A DNA stretch of 64,000 nucleotides from Larix kaempferi (taxonomy: Eukaryota; Streptophyta; Pinopsida; Pinales; Pinaceae), in NCBI GenBank assembly GCA_027924585.1, contig BSBM01001446.1, forward strand, positions 1,178,001-1,242,000, given 5' to 3'. The position numbers and the translations under genes were made by a program. This document shows positions 20,700-31,774 of the stretch, in pieces (the stretch's first letter is position 1; each line of letters opens with the position of its first letter). A model generated the notes under the pieces. It worked only from the letters and a program-made list of their open reading frames with translations. It had not been told where the DNA came from and searched no databases.

Positions 20700-21169
20700 C
20701 ATCCAACACTATGGACTTAGCCTCAACATGCCCACATAATAATATGTATAACGTTTGGCACTAAATGTTTATGAACCAATATAATAAAGATTATGTAATG
20801 TCACACGATGACATTATACCAAGCATAACCAAAGCTACCCAAAGAAGGGACTAATGTTTTTATGCAAACGACGAGGGTTTATAAAACTATCACCAACCAT
20901 AATACATTTTGAATAAACAATAAGCTCTAAGAAACCATGCAAACAACCCTGCTAACGTGGATAACCATACGCCTTAGCAGACAAGGGTTAACGGGGTCAA
21001 TGCGGTTTGTTTCAAAGGGTGGTGAGGTGGTTGTGCCACGCGAGATTACCAATCCATGAAAATGTTTTGAACCCTGCGTTGGCTTCCACTTGGCAGGAAC
21101 ATGAAGCCTCTCGACGACATGGAAGGGAATTGACATGATGTGTGATGGTCTTGGTCCAGGTGGACTAAG

Positions 21170-21950
21170 TGTAAAATTAGTCACAGCAGATCTAATGAAC
21201 AAGTAAATCAATCACAACAGATGAACATAGAAAATATGGTGCAAAACTGTGCAAAACATGCAGCAGTGCTCTCTATCCCAGAAAAGGGTGAATGAATTAC
21301 AATACAAACTGTCACTGAGCAATTCGAATTGACTAAGTAGGCCATTCGAATCACAGAATGGAGTAGCTTGACTCTGTCTAGGAGTCCTCATAAATCATCG
21401 GTGGTACTCATCAATCACAACAACCAGTCATCCAGGTGTCAATCTGAGTCTAACTGAGCATAATAAATGTAACTGAAGTGTGTAGCACTGATATAGGATC
21501 TGGAGGCTCAGTGGGGGCGCATGGGAGGCTAACTGAAGTCAGAACAAGTCACCTAATCGAACTGGAGGTCAAATGGAAGTGATACAGTCAGTCGGGAGTG
21601 AAACTAGCCTCAAATCAGGGAGAATCGGAGCTAACTGAATGTAACTGGAGTGAATCTGCAGTGGTAGGTGAACAAGTGCGCCCTTCTCTGGCAGTAGGTG
21701 AGAAGAGGGTGCCTTTCAGCTCAGGAGGGCTAAAACTCTGTGGTAAGTGGCTCCCGGGTGCTAGAAGAAGGTGGATAAGGTGCTGGAGGCATCAAACTGG
21801 TGACTGGGATGCATGCCTGTGCATGCAGAATCCTGAAATAGATCATATCCTGAAATAGGAATCCTGAAATAGATCATATCCTGAAATAGATCATGCAAGA
21901 TCCTGAAATAGATGATGTATCCCGAAATAGATGATGTGGATATCCGAACA
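21170..21950 (-). repeat. 3' LTR of H
   Basis: 781 bp, TGTAAAATTAG...TATCCGAACA on the plus strand. It has one more copy of the 17-bp unit ATCCTGAAATAGATCAT than the other LTR, which explains the length difference. Confidence 0.93.
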
Positions 21951-21962
21951 CCCCCCCTCAAG
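21951..21962 (-). other. Polypurine tract of H
   Basis: On the minus strand CTTGAGGGGGGG lies directly before the 3' LTR, as expected for the plus-strand primer. Confidence 0.85.
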
Positions 21963-22096
21963 CTAGACTATGATGTGCCAACTAAAATAATGTGGGGCCC
22001 TGGTAACTAAGACCAAAGGTCACCCCAATACAATAATCCAAAAACTAATAACAGTCAATAAACCGAGGAAATGGGGAAAACCTCATGGGAAAAATA

Positions 22097-22110
22097 CCCC
22101 CCCTCAAAAT
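22097..22110 (-). other. Second polypurine-like tract in H
   Basis: ATTTTGAGGGGGGG on the minus strand, about 150 bp upstream of the first tract and nearly the same in sequence. It may be a duplicated or internal plus-strand primer site. The 185 bp between the ORF end and the LTR hold nothing else recognisable. Confidence 0.5.
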
Positions 22111-22147
22111 AGACTGTAGTACACCAAAAGATTTAACTGCTCCAAAA

Positions 22148-23182
22148 TCAAGTAGATATGTCTGGAGGTATATTACTCTTGGGAGTAAATGGATCATGCT
22201 CCAAAAACATGTGCTTGAATTCTCCATCAGTGGATGCAAGCGAATGTGGAGACTTTAAGAACTTGCTCTTCATATCGAAAAAGGTGAGAACAAATCTGAA
22301 AATATGAGGATGATCCTGGAACCTGTGATTCGAACCAAGTGAGGTAGGAATAGCTCCAATCGGATCAAATAGATCTTGAAACTTGAACTTCTTATCAATA
22401 GAAGTTAAATCAGCTCCAAAAATAGATGAATGGTTTCTTGAGATCTCCTTTGAACCAACAAGGGTGAGATCAAAACCAAAATCAGCAAAAAATGCATGAG
22501 AATTGAACTCAAGCGAATGGTAGTGCTCTTCATCTTCATTAAAACTCTGAGAAACTTTGCAAATGATAGAACATAAGTTTATAGAAGGCATGCAATCAAG
22601 GAGGGCGAATGCTGCACCTCCAAAATCATATTTTGCCTCCAAAACATCAAGTAGATCATTATTCTGCATGCCAACAAACTCATGTGAAGGAGAGGATTCA
22701 AGAACCTTTTCGGAATCTAGAGTATGAGCTTGTTTATCTTGCTCAGAATTCGAAATAGAAGACTTTGAGAGAATAAGTGTTGAATCTACAGTTTCTTCTT
22801 CATCTTGAACAATTGTTGAGGCCAACACATGATCGGAAAGAACACATAAGGAGATCTCACTGGGCTTGTTCTCCAAAAGGCTAGCATGATCCTCTTCTTC
22901 CTGCTTTCCAAATTCTCTGTCAAGTTGGAGCCATAGATCACTTGGATTTTCAGCAGTCTTACTGAGGTAGCGCATACAAGGAGACATAGCAAGACATATT
23001 GCTCCAAAAGCTCTATCACAATCATTGAGCCAATCATTCTCCTCTTCATCGGAATCAAAATCTCTTATATTACCAATGCACATATCAAAAAGACATTGTC
23101 TCTTCAAGAATGCAATCATCTTTGGTTTCCATTCATCATAGTTGAATGGAGTAAGAATATTTTGTGAAGAAGAAGTCTCCAT
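22148..23182 (-). CDS. gag: Copia-type Gag-like protein of H
   Basis: An intact ORF of 344 codons starting METSSSQNILTPFNYDEW, the usual N terminus of a plant copia Gag (the pattern NxxxWKxxMxxxLK). The first 120 residues hold the capsid-like region (WLNDCDRAFGAICLAMS, SDLWLQLDREFGKQEEED). The remaining 220 residues are acidic and Ser-rich with no zinc knuckle, protease or pol motif. Its start lies 211 bp inside the 5' LTR. Openness in a recent element suggests the protein is or was recently made. Its C-terminal half may be lineage-specific; its role in packaging is inferred from the N terminus only. Confidence 0.85.
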   Translation of the reverse strand: METSSSQNILTPFNYDEWKPKMIAFLKRQCLFDMCIGNIRDFDSDEEENDWLNDCDRAFGAICLAMSPCMRYLSKTAENPSDLWLQLDREFGKQEEEDHASLLENKPSEISLCVLSDHVLASTIVQDEEETVDSTLILSKSSISNSEQDKQAHTLDSEKVLESSPSHEFVGMQNNDLLDVLEAKYDFGGAAFALLDCMPSINLCSIICKVSQSFNEDEEHYHSLEFNSHAFFADFGFDLTLVGSKEISRNHSSIFGADLTSIDKKFKFQDLFDPIGAIPTSLGSNHRFQDHPHIFRFVLTFFDMKSKFLKSPHSLASTDGEFKHMFLEHDPFTPKSNIPPDIST

Positions 23183-23381
23183 CTTTGCATTAGCGAATGC
23201 ACATGGAGGAAGTAAGAAACCTGCAAATCACACACAAACAAACACTATGTTTTCAGCCTTGCATGCACATGAGCGAATGCACATGAGATTTTGCATACCG
23301 CTGCTGAAATATATTGGTGAGCAAAGATTGCTCTCTCTTCATGTAGAACACCTGTAGAAAAGAAATCTTGTCCCTGCCATG

Positions 23382-23393
23382 GCTCTGATACCA
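23382..23393 (-). other. Primer binding site of H (tRNA-iMet type)
   Basis: Minus-strand TGGTATCAGAGC, directly next to the 5' LTR with no spacer. Confidence 0.92.
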
Positions 23394-24157
23394 TGTAAAA
23401 TTAGTCACAGCAGATCTAATGAACAAGTAAATCAATCACAACAGATGAACATAGAAAATATGGTGCAAAACTGTGCAAAACATGCAGCAGTGCTCTCTAT
23501 CCCAGAAAAGGGTGAATGAATTACAATACAAACTGTCACTGAGCAATTCGAATTGACTAAGTAGGCCATTCGAATCACAGAATGGAGTAGCTTGACTCTG
23601 TCTAGGAGTCCTCATAAATCATCGGTGGTACTCATCAATCACAACAACCAGTCATCCAGGTGTCAATCTGAGTCTAACTGAGCATAATAAATGTAACTGA
23701 AGTGTGTAGCACTGATATAGGATCTGGAGGCTCAGTGGGGGCGCATGGGAGGCTAACTGAAGTCAGAACAAGTCACCTAATCGAACTGGAGGTCAAACGG
23801 AAGTGATACAGTCAGTCGGGAGTGAAACTAGCCTCAAATCAGGGAGAATCGGAGCTAACTGAATGTAACTGGAGTGAATCTGCAGTGGTAGGTGAACAAG
23901 TGCGCCCTTCTCTGGCAGTAGGTGAGAAGAGGGTGCCTTTCAGCTCAGGAGGGCTAAAAATCTGTGGTAAGTGGCTCCCGGGTGCTAGAAGAAGGTGGAT
24001 AAGGTGCTGGAGGCATCAAACTGGTGACTGGGATGCATGCCTGTGCATGCAGAATCCTGAAATAGATCATATCCTGAAATAGGAATCCTGAAATAGATCA
24101 TGCAAGATCCTGAAATAGATGATGTATCCCGAAATAGATGATGTGGATATCCGAACA
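23394..24157 (-). repeat. 5' LTR of H
   Basis: 764 bp, nearly identical to 21170-21950. Its right edge is set by the TSD CTAAG at 24158. Confidence 0.93.
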
Positions 24158-25583
24158 CTAAGCTTGGTCGCTATTAAATGAATACTCCTACCTCCAGCTG
24201 CGTTTGGACAACGTGCTACCATTTCTGAGGGTTGTATTGCGTACTCGAAGAAGGATCCATTAACTCTCGAGTCGATCTCACCATTGATATCCATATGATT
24301 TGGTTTATTGGTAAACGATTTTCATGCATCACCATTGATCTCGTTAATGGTTTTCACTCCCAACTACTCTACGGCTTAAGCATTAACACTCCAACAAATC
24401 GGATTCAGTCGTAACCCTTACCTTCCATCTCTGGTGCACGTAGAGGTTGTAAGTGTTGAGGTTTGATGAAATTCCATTGTTGTTGTGCCGAGGCTCCAAG
24501 CAGAGAGCTCCTGCTTTGCGCAATAGTTGATACCTTGAGCAAGCATGAATGGATTCAATGACATCATTAGACACTACACCATATGGAGAGCTTGATAGCA
24601 TTCACCATTGCTTGCACTGGTAAGTGAAACACATCCCTTAACAGGCTTAAACTTCAATTCTTACGCAGTATGAACCTCTTGTAGCCATGAATAATGCTTA
24701 TTTTATTTCTCGATGATTGATAGGTGATGCATGGCGACGAATCCACTTGGCTTACAGGTAATGTGTTTTGAAACCCTAACTTCATTACATGCTGTCATAA
24801 CTATACTTGTTTACGGTTTTTACTTGTCACATTTTAACCGAGCTTTACTGCGTGTGCAGGTAAGCAGGGTGGTGTAGTTTTGGCATGCATAGTGACTTAT
24901 CAACCATCTCCTAGCATGGGGGAAGGTTCCCCAACTGCTAGGTAACTCACCAACCGAAATATGCTCCTGGGGTGGTTTTTACCCCGTTGGTTCAAGCTGA
25001 GTTACTCAAAGCATTCATATGGGTTTAAGTGTTAGGTTTTTGGGTTTTCGTTGTTTTAAAAAGGGATATGGCCCAAAACACAGAAGATTTTCTTAACTGT
25101 TGTGCAAGAGGTGGTCTTCACGATTTAGGTTGTATTAAGCCCTCTATGCGACATGTAAAACATTTAAGTTTTGTTCAGACTATTTAAAGTCTCCCCGACA
25201 AGCTCTTTAGCGCTTGTCGGTCGAGCAACTTGGTTTGAGCTTGCTCTCTATAAATAAAGGTCATTGATCCATCATTTGGATTAATGGGAAAGATATTAAG
25301 ACTGGGTTAAGATTCAAACTATGTGCATCCATCTTTATTTTATGCGAATTGGTTTAAAAATTTTAGCTTCCATAAATGCGATAATTTTTATTTTTTTTGC
25401 CCATGCGGTCTATGCATTATTTAATTGGATTTGAAATGGTTAAAATGAAATGTTACAGCATTTAGATATTATCTATTTACCCTACTACTCAATGCATATA
25501 TAGGCATGCGCAAATGTTAAAAGAGTATCGATATGCATCGATTCACATTTATCATGCTTCATCGATGCAAATGTTCCTTGTTG

Positions 25584-25677
25584 TGCTTGTTGTTTCTTCA
25601 GTGATCTTGTATATGCTATTATTGTGAAATGGAATGCAATGCTGCTATTTTCTGTCTTATCATATTAAATCTTAACG
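25584..25677 (+). repeat. Remnant of B's 5' LTR
   Basis: Matches the last 94 bp of 31775-32378 (GCTTGTTGTTTCTTCAGTGAT onward). The final base is G where the 3' LTR has A. Confidence 0.85.
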
Positions 25678-25689
25678 TGGTATCAGAGC
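25678..25689 (+). other. Primer binding site of B (tRNA-iMet type)
   Basis: TGGTATCAGAGC directly after the LTR end. Confidence 0.9.
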
Positions 25690-27060
25690 TAACCTGAAGG
25701 AAGGCAAGGTATGGCACTTACGACACTTGCTTCTCTTGCGACAATTTGAAGGTTAGGGTTTTATATAGCAAACACCAGTCATCGTGGAACTTTTGCTATA
25801 AATACATTTTGGAGAAATTTCAGGATATGAAACCTTTATAGGTTGTATATAACATTCCCAGGTACCTTGTGTCCAAAGGGCACCCTCAGATTCGTTGTAC
25901 TTTGTGAGTTATGAACATTACAAGTTAGGGTTTCTGCCTCTTCCAGATCTTAGTCAAAATCAGGTGACCTAGGAAAAAAGGTCATAACTTGGGCTAGGAA
26001 TATCCAAATGAAATTTAGTAAAAAATGACAGATAATACACAGACCGTACTATCTCAAGAAACGTTTTCAGAGGCGAAAGATGAACTAGTGATACATGGCA
26101 TGCCGTACAAGTTCGCTCTCCTGTTTTATCCCATAAACAGGTCACGTTGCGACACTTGGAATAACTTGGGCTAGGAAGATCCAAATGAAATGTCGTAAAA
26201 AATGACAGGTAGTACACAAACTGTGCTATCGCAAGAAACTTTTTCAGAGGCTGAAGATGAACCAGTGACTTGTGGCACACCGTACAAGTTCGTTCTCCTA
26301 TTTTATTCCATAAACAGGTCACGTTGCGACACTTTGTATAACTCTCTCTTAGAAAATCTAATTGAGTTCAAACCTGTCGGGATGGAAAGATGACAGGTTA
26401 GGCTACCACATAAAAGTTTTCAAACCCTATGGAGTGAAAATTTTGGAGTTACAACAGAAACAATCAGGTACATATTTCTGTCAAAACATAATTATTTTTG
26501 GAGCACCTTCATTCATGGCTTCCAGAATTTAGGGTTTCGGAGAAAGTTAGAATTTTTGGAATCAGAATCCACGGCTGAATGCTACTCAGAAAAATCGAAA
26601 TTTAGAGACCAATATTGAATTTTTTGGTTTGGTAGAAGACCGGGCTTGATCAAACCCCAGTTCGGGATTTTGATCGGAAAGATGGAAAATTAGGGCTTCA
26701 ACAAAAGTTGGAATTTTTGAAGTCTGTAACCACGGCTGGAAGCTTCTCAGAAAAATAAGAGTTTAGAGCCTTGGATCGATCCTTTTGATTAGACAGAAGG
26801 GTGAGCTTCATCAAACCCTAGTTTGAGTTCCTGTCGAGAAGATCTAGAAGTTTCGAAGGCAATTTTGAGGGGTCAAATTTTGGAGATTTCAAAATTGAAG
26901 TATGCTAGTTTGATCAGCTTAGCAAGACACATCCTTCCATCCATTTAGAAGTGTGAAAGTCAAAGATTGAATTTTTAGGGTTTCTCTAGCAAACCCTAAT
27001 CAAGCTCTAGATCAAGTTTCAGGGGGAGTTGAGGCTAAGGCCTTACATAAGAAGACTACA
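25690..27060 (+). repeat. Leader of B with a 177-bp tandem duplication
   Basis: Non-coding leader homologous to C's 45400-46854 and in its last part to A's leader. Two copies of a unit of about 177 bp begin near 25985 and 26162 (TAACTTGGGCTAGGA). C has the same duplication. A short match to A's gag (GAGGCTAAGG...CATAAGAAGA, near 27029) at the end suggests gag was deleted between here and the next region. Confidence 0.75.
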
Positions 27061-28342
27061 AGAAGCCTCGACAGGTATGACTTAAGGAGGTTCATGTATG
27101 TCTTGAAATCTGATTCTTAATTAAGTTCATAATGTGTTTGTCTTCATATTATTTATTAGTACAATCTTGATTAATGTTAGAATTGTCTTATCACCCTAGT
27201 AACAATATGAATGCATGTGAATGATCAAAGACATTCATTGATTAGGGCTATATGATTGTACTAATGCATTATGGTGTTGTGTGAGGTTGATGTTGTCTGC
27301 TAAAAAGATATAGGTACATCACAAAAGACAAATCAAGTTCCATGACCATGACAACATGCAGACAAAGACTCATCCATAATCTTTGCTCTACTTACGAGGT
27401 ATGTATGACTTTGTTATATTATGCTTAACCTATGAGACATGTAGGTTCTAGCTCAGGATCTCTAAATCATTGAAGAGATTGTTTAGGTATGTTGTACATA
27501 ACTAAGCAAGTTTACTAATCCAGGTATGTTTTCCTATGTCAAGTTAGAATCTTACCTTGTGTTAGGATCCCTTATATAAGTATACTTGGTATGATTGGTT
27601 ATTCTTATTCATAAAGTTAGTATATAAGGGTTTATGCATATTATGTCTCTTATCTTGATAATTTAATTAACCAGAAGAGTATTATGATCAAACAAGAATA
27701 TGCATGAGTAAAAGAAGACTTCCTTGAAACCATGAATACTAATGATCATGACTATACATATTCAAGATTATTTAGAATTAGAATGTTTTGATAATATTGA
27801 GAATATACTAATGAATGTATGTTTGTGTATGAGATCATGATGATGACACTAGTGCACACTTGAGCATGCACAGTGGTACAAAATGAATAGAAGATCAAAC
27901 GAGAGGCAACTACACAAACATAATAGATAAGTATTTGAGCTGTTATTTGAAATAGTAAATGATATTGCTTGTATGCATATTTGTATTCCTAGAATATATG
28001 ATGCTGAGTGTAAACATTCATAGAGCATTGAATAGTATACTACTAATATGCATATGATTGGTAAGTTGGACAAACATTCCATTGTTGCTTGTCTAGAATG
28101 AAACCTCTTTGCTGACATGCTGAGAGCTGTGCACACTCTCGATAGTATGTTCTGGTAGAGATGGAAAGCATCTAGATAGCCACTGTAAGCATACATGATA
28201 TGGGAAAGTGTTGTGCCAAAGTATTGGTCAAAATAGTTGCATAACTATGTAAATGATATCTGTATGCATAATAGGTTATCATGTCAATATGATTTGATGA
28301 TTATGAAGTATTACTAATCATGTACTTAATTTTAATTTGTAG
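27061..28342 (+). other. Non-coding, intron-like middle region of B
   Basis: Homologous to A 3305-4429. Several AG|GTATG junctions (27075, 27399, 27486, 27524) and a final TTTGTAG (28336-28342) before coding-like sequence resumes. The block CTAGAATGAAACCTCTTTGC at 28093 is identical to that in A and C. Confidence 0.6.
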
Positions 28343-29510
28343 GAAAGATCATGATGAATGATGAACACTGAACAAGCGATGGATGTTCAATAAAAAGATT
28401 TTCAAATCAAACACACTATAGAAGGCTTGTGTCTATAAGATTCTCTTAGAAAGAGGAAGAGAATCATGATGAGATGTTTGCTCCAAGTGGCTAGATAAGA
28501 CCATTCTCTTAATGGTGTAATTAAAGAAGAAGTTTGAATCAGGTTATGTATGGGTTCCCAGGATCGATAGTAAATTGATGAGATTAATGATCACCATGGG
28601 TGATGTGGATCTCAACCTTTGCTACAAGGTTGAATATGATTTCTATACACAGATGCAAGAAGGAACTCACCACAAAGTTCGAATGATGTTGAGGCTCATA
28701 TCAGTAGACCCATATGATGAGAGATGGCACAGATAGATGGCTGCAGAAATGAAAATGAAAGATCTTAGATTGATGCATTACTTTCTAGGTCTGGAAGTAT
28801 GGCAAGGTTTAGAAGGAATCTTTCTAAACCAGGGAAAGTATGCTGAGAAATATTAAAAGGAATTGATGTGTTGTTAGCATATGACTCATCAGAGTTAGTG
28901 GATAAAACTTTGTACAGACAACTTATTGAGTCATTGATGTATCTAACCAATACTAGGTTAGATATATGCTTTGCTGTGAAACACCTTGAGATAGTATCTA
29001 GTGGAACCTAGACGAGTTCACCCGATAGCTGCAAAGCATGTGATGAGGTACCTAAAGGATACGATAGAATTTGATCTATGTTATCTTGGAGATCATGACT
29101 TCAGATGGCTACACAGATGTTGATTGAGCAGAAAGTGTATCAAACAGGAAGAGCACATCGAGAAGATGTTATTGTCTGGGATCAACCATGATCTTGTGGT
29201 TTAGCAGGAAGCAGTCTAGTGTGGCTCTCAGCACCAGTGGAATATATGGCTTCTTGCTCTGCTAAGCTGTGAAGAAGTATGGATTCAGGATTGTTTGACT
29301 TAGAGATAGACCCAACTGTGATCCTATGTGACAAACAGAGTTGTACCAAAATTGTAGAGAATCCAGTGTTCCATGATAAGTCAAAGCACATAGAGATATG
29401 ACATTTCTATATACAAGATATGGTGCAGAAAGGAATTAAAGTTTGAATTTGTAACAAGTTTCCGATGTACTAACCAAAACTCTACCTCAAGTAAAGTTGA
29501 ATTAAAGTTT
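28343..29510 (+). pseudogene. Decayed RT and RNase H of B
   Basis: Short readable pieces include DFQIKHTIEG, DEMFAP and LNGVIKEEV of copia reverse transcriptase, then WQGLEGIFLNQGKY, YLTNTRLDICFAV, and RNase H pieces such as CDKQSC and the following KSKHIEI. Stops and frameshifts are frequent. The deletion pattern differs from A and C because a DE-FAP piece is kept here. Confidence 0.8.
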
Positions 29511-29675
29511 CGAAGGACCCTCCTTGAAAGGGGGAGTGATGTGATCACTTATGATGAGATTGCCCACATCGACAGTGAGGTCGATGATGTGAATACCTAT
29601 ATTGGTGATGCCGATAGAGAGGTTGGTGAACGGTACTTAGACAGGGTCTAAGTTGACGAGGGGATTGCATCATCC

Positions 29676-30110
29676 TTGAACACATGTTCTAAAAAGGATC
29701 CGTAGACGTATGGTCTTTGAGAATGAAGTCCCTAGTGGATAGGTGGGGATTGTATCATCCCTAGGCTTCAGTCCTAAATAGATCCGTAGACAGATGTCTC
29801 CTAGAATGTGGTCCCTAATGTACGAGGGGATTGTATCATCCCTGGAACTTAGTTCTAAACAGATCCGTAGACAGATGTCTCTGAGAATGTGGTCCCTAGT
29901 GGATGAGGGGATTGTATCATCCCTGGACTTCAATCCTAAACAGAACTGTAGACAAATGTCTCCGAGAATGTGGTTCCTATTGGACAAGGGGATTTTATCA
30001 TCCCTGGACACATGTCCTAAAAGAGACCCATAGACATATGTCTCCGAGAAAGTGGTCCCTAGTGGACGTGATAGGACAGCATCATCCCTGAGTGTTTGGT
30101 TCAAAATGTA
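29676..30110 (+). repeat. 81-bp tandem repeat array in B
   Basis: About five copies of a unit with GATCCGTAGACAGATGTCTC, GAGAATGTGGTCCCTAGTGG and GGGATTGTATCATCCCTGG. The 81-bp period (27 codons) keeps frames open by chance, so the long ORF on the minus strand here is not evidence for a protein. Confidence 0.9.
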
Positions 30111-30147
30111 CGTGACATGATTGCATCATCCCTGGACTTATGTCTTA

Positions 30148-30740
30148 AAGTGATAAGGACTAATCATCCTGTAAGTAGATTGGGATTGCATCATCCCTAG
30201 ACATGGTGAGGTGTCTTAAAGTGATAAGGACTAATCATTATGTAAGTAGATTGGGATTGCATCGTCCCTAGACATGGTGAGGTGTCTTAAAGTGATAAGG
30301 ACTAATCATCTTGTAAGTAGATTGGGATTGGATCGTCCCTAGACATGGTGAGGTATCTTAAAGTGATAAGGACTAATCATCCTGTAAGTAGATTGGGATT
30401 GCATCATCCCTAGACATGGTGAGGTGTCTTAAAGTGATAAGTACTAATCATCCTGTAATTAGATTGGTATTGCATCGTCCCTAGACATGGTGAGGTGTCT
30501 TAAAGTGATAAGGATTAATCATCATGTAAGTTGATTCGGGATTGCATCATCCCTAGACATGGTGAGGTGTCTTAAAAGGATAAGGATTGATTATCCTATA
30601 AGTTGATCTGGATTGCATCGTCCATAGACATAAGAGATGTCTTAAATTGAGAGGGATTGATCATCCCGTACGTGGATCAGGATTGTATCATCCTTGGACC
30701 TATGTCCTAAAGTGAGAGGGATTGACCATCCCGTAATTGG
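30148..30740 (+). repeat. 71-bp tandem repeat array in B
   Basis: About six good and two decayed copies of AAGTGATAAGGACTAATCAT ... GGGATTGCATCATCCCTAG ... GACATGGTGAGGTGTCTT. It shares GGGATTGYATCATCCC with the previous array, so both arose from one ancestral sequence. Confidence 0.9.
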
Positions 30741-30774
30741 ATCATGTGTGTTGCAGGGTATGCTGCTATGTATT

Positions 30775-31166
30775 GATGATAGATGTATTAGTGAGAATAC
30801 ATGCTTTTGATGATAGATGTATTAGTGAGAATACATGCTAGTGATGATAGATGTATTAGTGAGAATACATGCTATTGATGATAGATGTATTAGTGAGAAT
30901 ACATGCTTTTGATGATAGATGTATTAGTGAGAATACATGCTATTGATGATAGATGTATTAGTGAGAATACATGATTTTGATGATAGATGTATTAGTGATA
31001 ATACATGCTATTGATGATAGATGTATTAGTGAGAATACATGATTTTGATGATAGATGTATTAGTGAGAATACATGCTTTTGATGATAGATGTATTAGTGA
31101 GAATACATGCTTTTGATAATAGATGTATTAGTGAGAATACATGCTTTTGATGATAGATGTATTAAT
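30775..31166 (+). repeat. 34-bp tandem repeat array in B
   Basis: About 11 copies of GATGATAGATGTATTAGTGA followed by GAATACATGCTTTT, differing by a few bases. Confidence 0.93.
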
Positions 31167-31545
31167 GATCCAGATGTTGTAGATCGTGATGATCCAGATG
31201 CTGTAGATCGAGATGATCTAGATGTTGTAGATCGAGATGATCTAGATGCTATAGATCGAGATGATCCAGATGCTGTAGATCGAGATGATCTAGATGCTAT
31301 AGATCGTGATGATCTAGATGTTGTAGATCAAGATCCAGATGTTATAGATCGAGATGATCCAGATGTTGTAGATCGAGATGATTCAGATGCTGTATATCGA
31401 GATGATCCAGATGTTGTAGATCGAGATGATCCAGATGTTGTAGATCGTGATGATCCAGATGCTGTAGATAGAGATGATCCAGATGCTATAGATTGAGATG
31501 ATCCAGATGTTGTAGATCGACATGATCCCGATGCTGATGATCGTA
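31167..31545 (+). repeat. 24-bp tandem repeat array in B
   Basis: About 15 copies of GATGATCCAGATGYTGTAGATCGA. In one frame it would read as repeats of DDPDAVDR, which gives a 129-codon ORF; no start context or neighbour supports a real protein. Confidence 0.93.
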
Positions 31546-31762
31546 TGATGACGATGTCAATGATCGTGAGGATCTAGATGTTGATGTTGTTGTAGTTGTT
31601 TGAGTGTTGCAGAAGATAAAGACTCAGTACTGAAGATCTTGATGTTCCAGTAACTACTTGAGTTACTGATGATGTTGAGAAATCTTCCAATGATTTATAG
31701 ATGTATCATGTATGATGTTGATGACTCCTTGCTCGTGCAGATGCTGTTATAATATCCTTCTT

Positions 31763-31774
31763 GTTAAGGGGGAG
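31763..31774 (+). other. Polypurine tract of B
   Basis: GTTAAGGGGGAG directly before the 3' LTR. Confidence 0.85.

Larger units (their letters stand above)
21170..24157 (-). mobile_element. Element H: gag-only copia-type element
   Basis: A 3.0-kb minus-strand element with LTRs at 21170-21950 and 23394-24157 and target duplication CTAAG (21165-21169 and 24158-24162). The matching empty site is visible in F's other LTR at 62293-62297. It holds an iMet primer site, one ORF and a polypurine tract, and no pol genes. The LTRs differ by two bases plus one 17-bp repeat unit, so insertion was very recent and it must use enzymes in trans. It fits the class of terminal-repeat elements that carry only a GAG domain. 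Confidence 0.93.

Noticed and set aside
29670-30104. 144-codon minus-strand ORF
   Set aside because: It follows the 81-bp tandem array; the period is a multiple of three, so openness is expected.
29676-31166. CRISPR-like arrays
   Set aside because: Units are direct tandem repeats without unique spacers, in a plant retroelement.
31107-31496. 129-codon ORF as a real acidic repeat protein
   Set aside because: It consists only of a 24-bp tandem repeat in a non-coding slot of element B, with no start context or homologous ORF in A or C. Kept only as a repeat.
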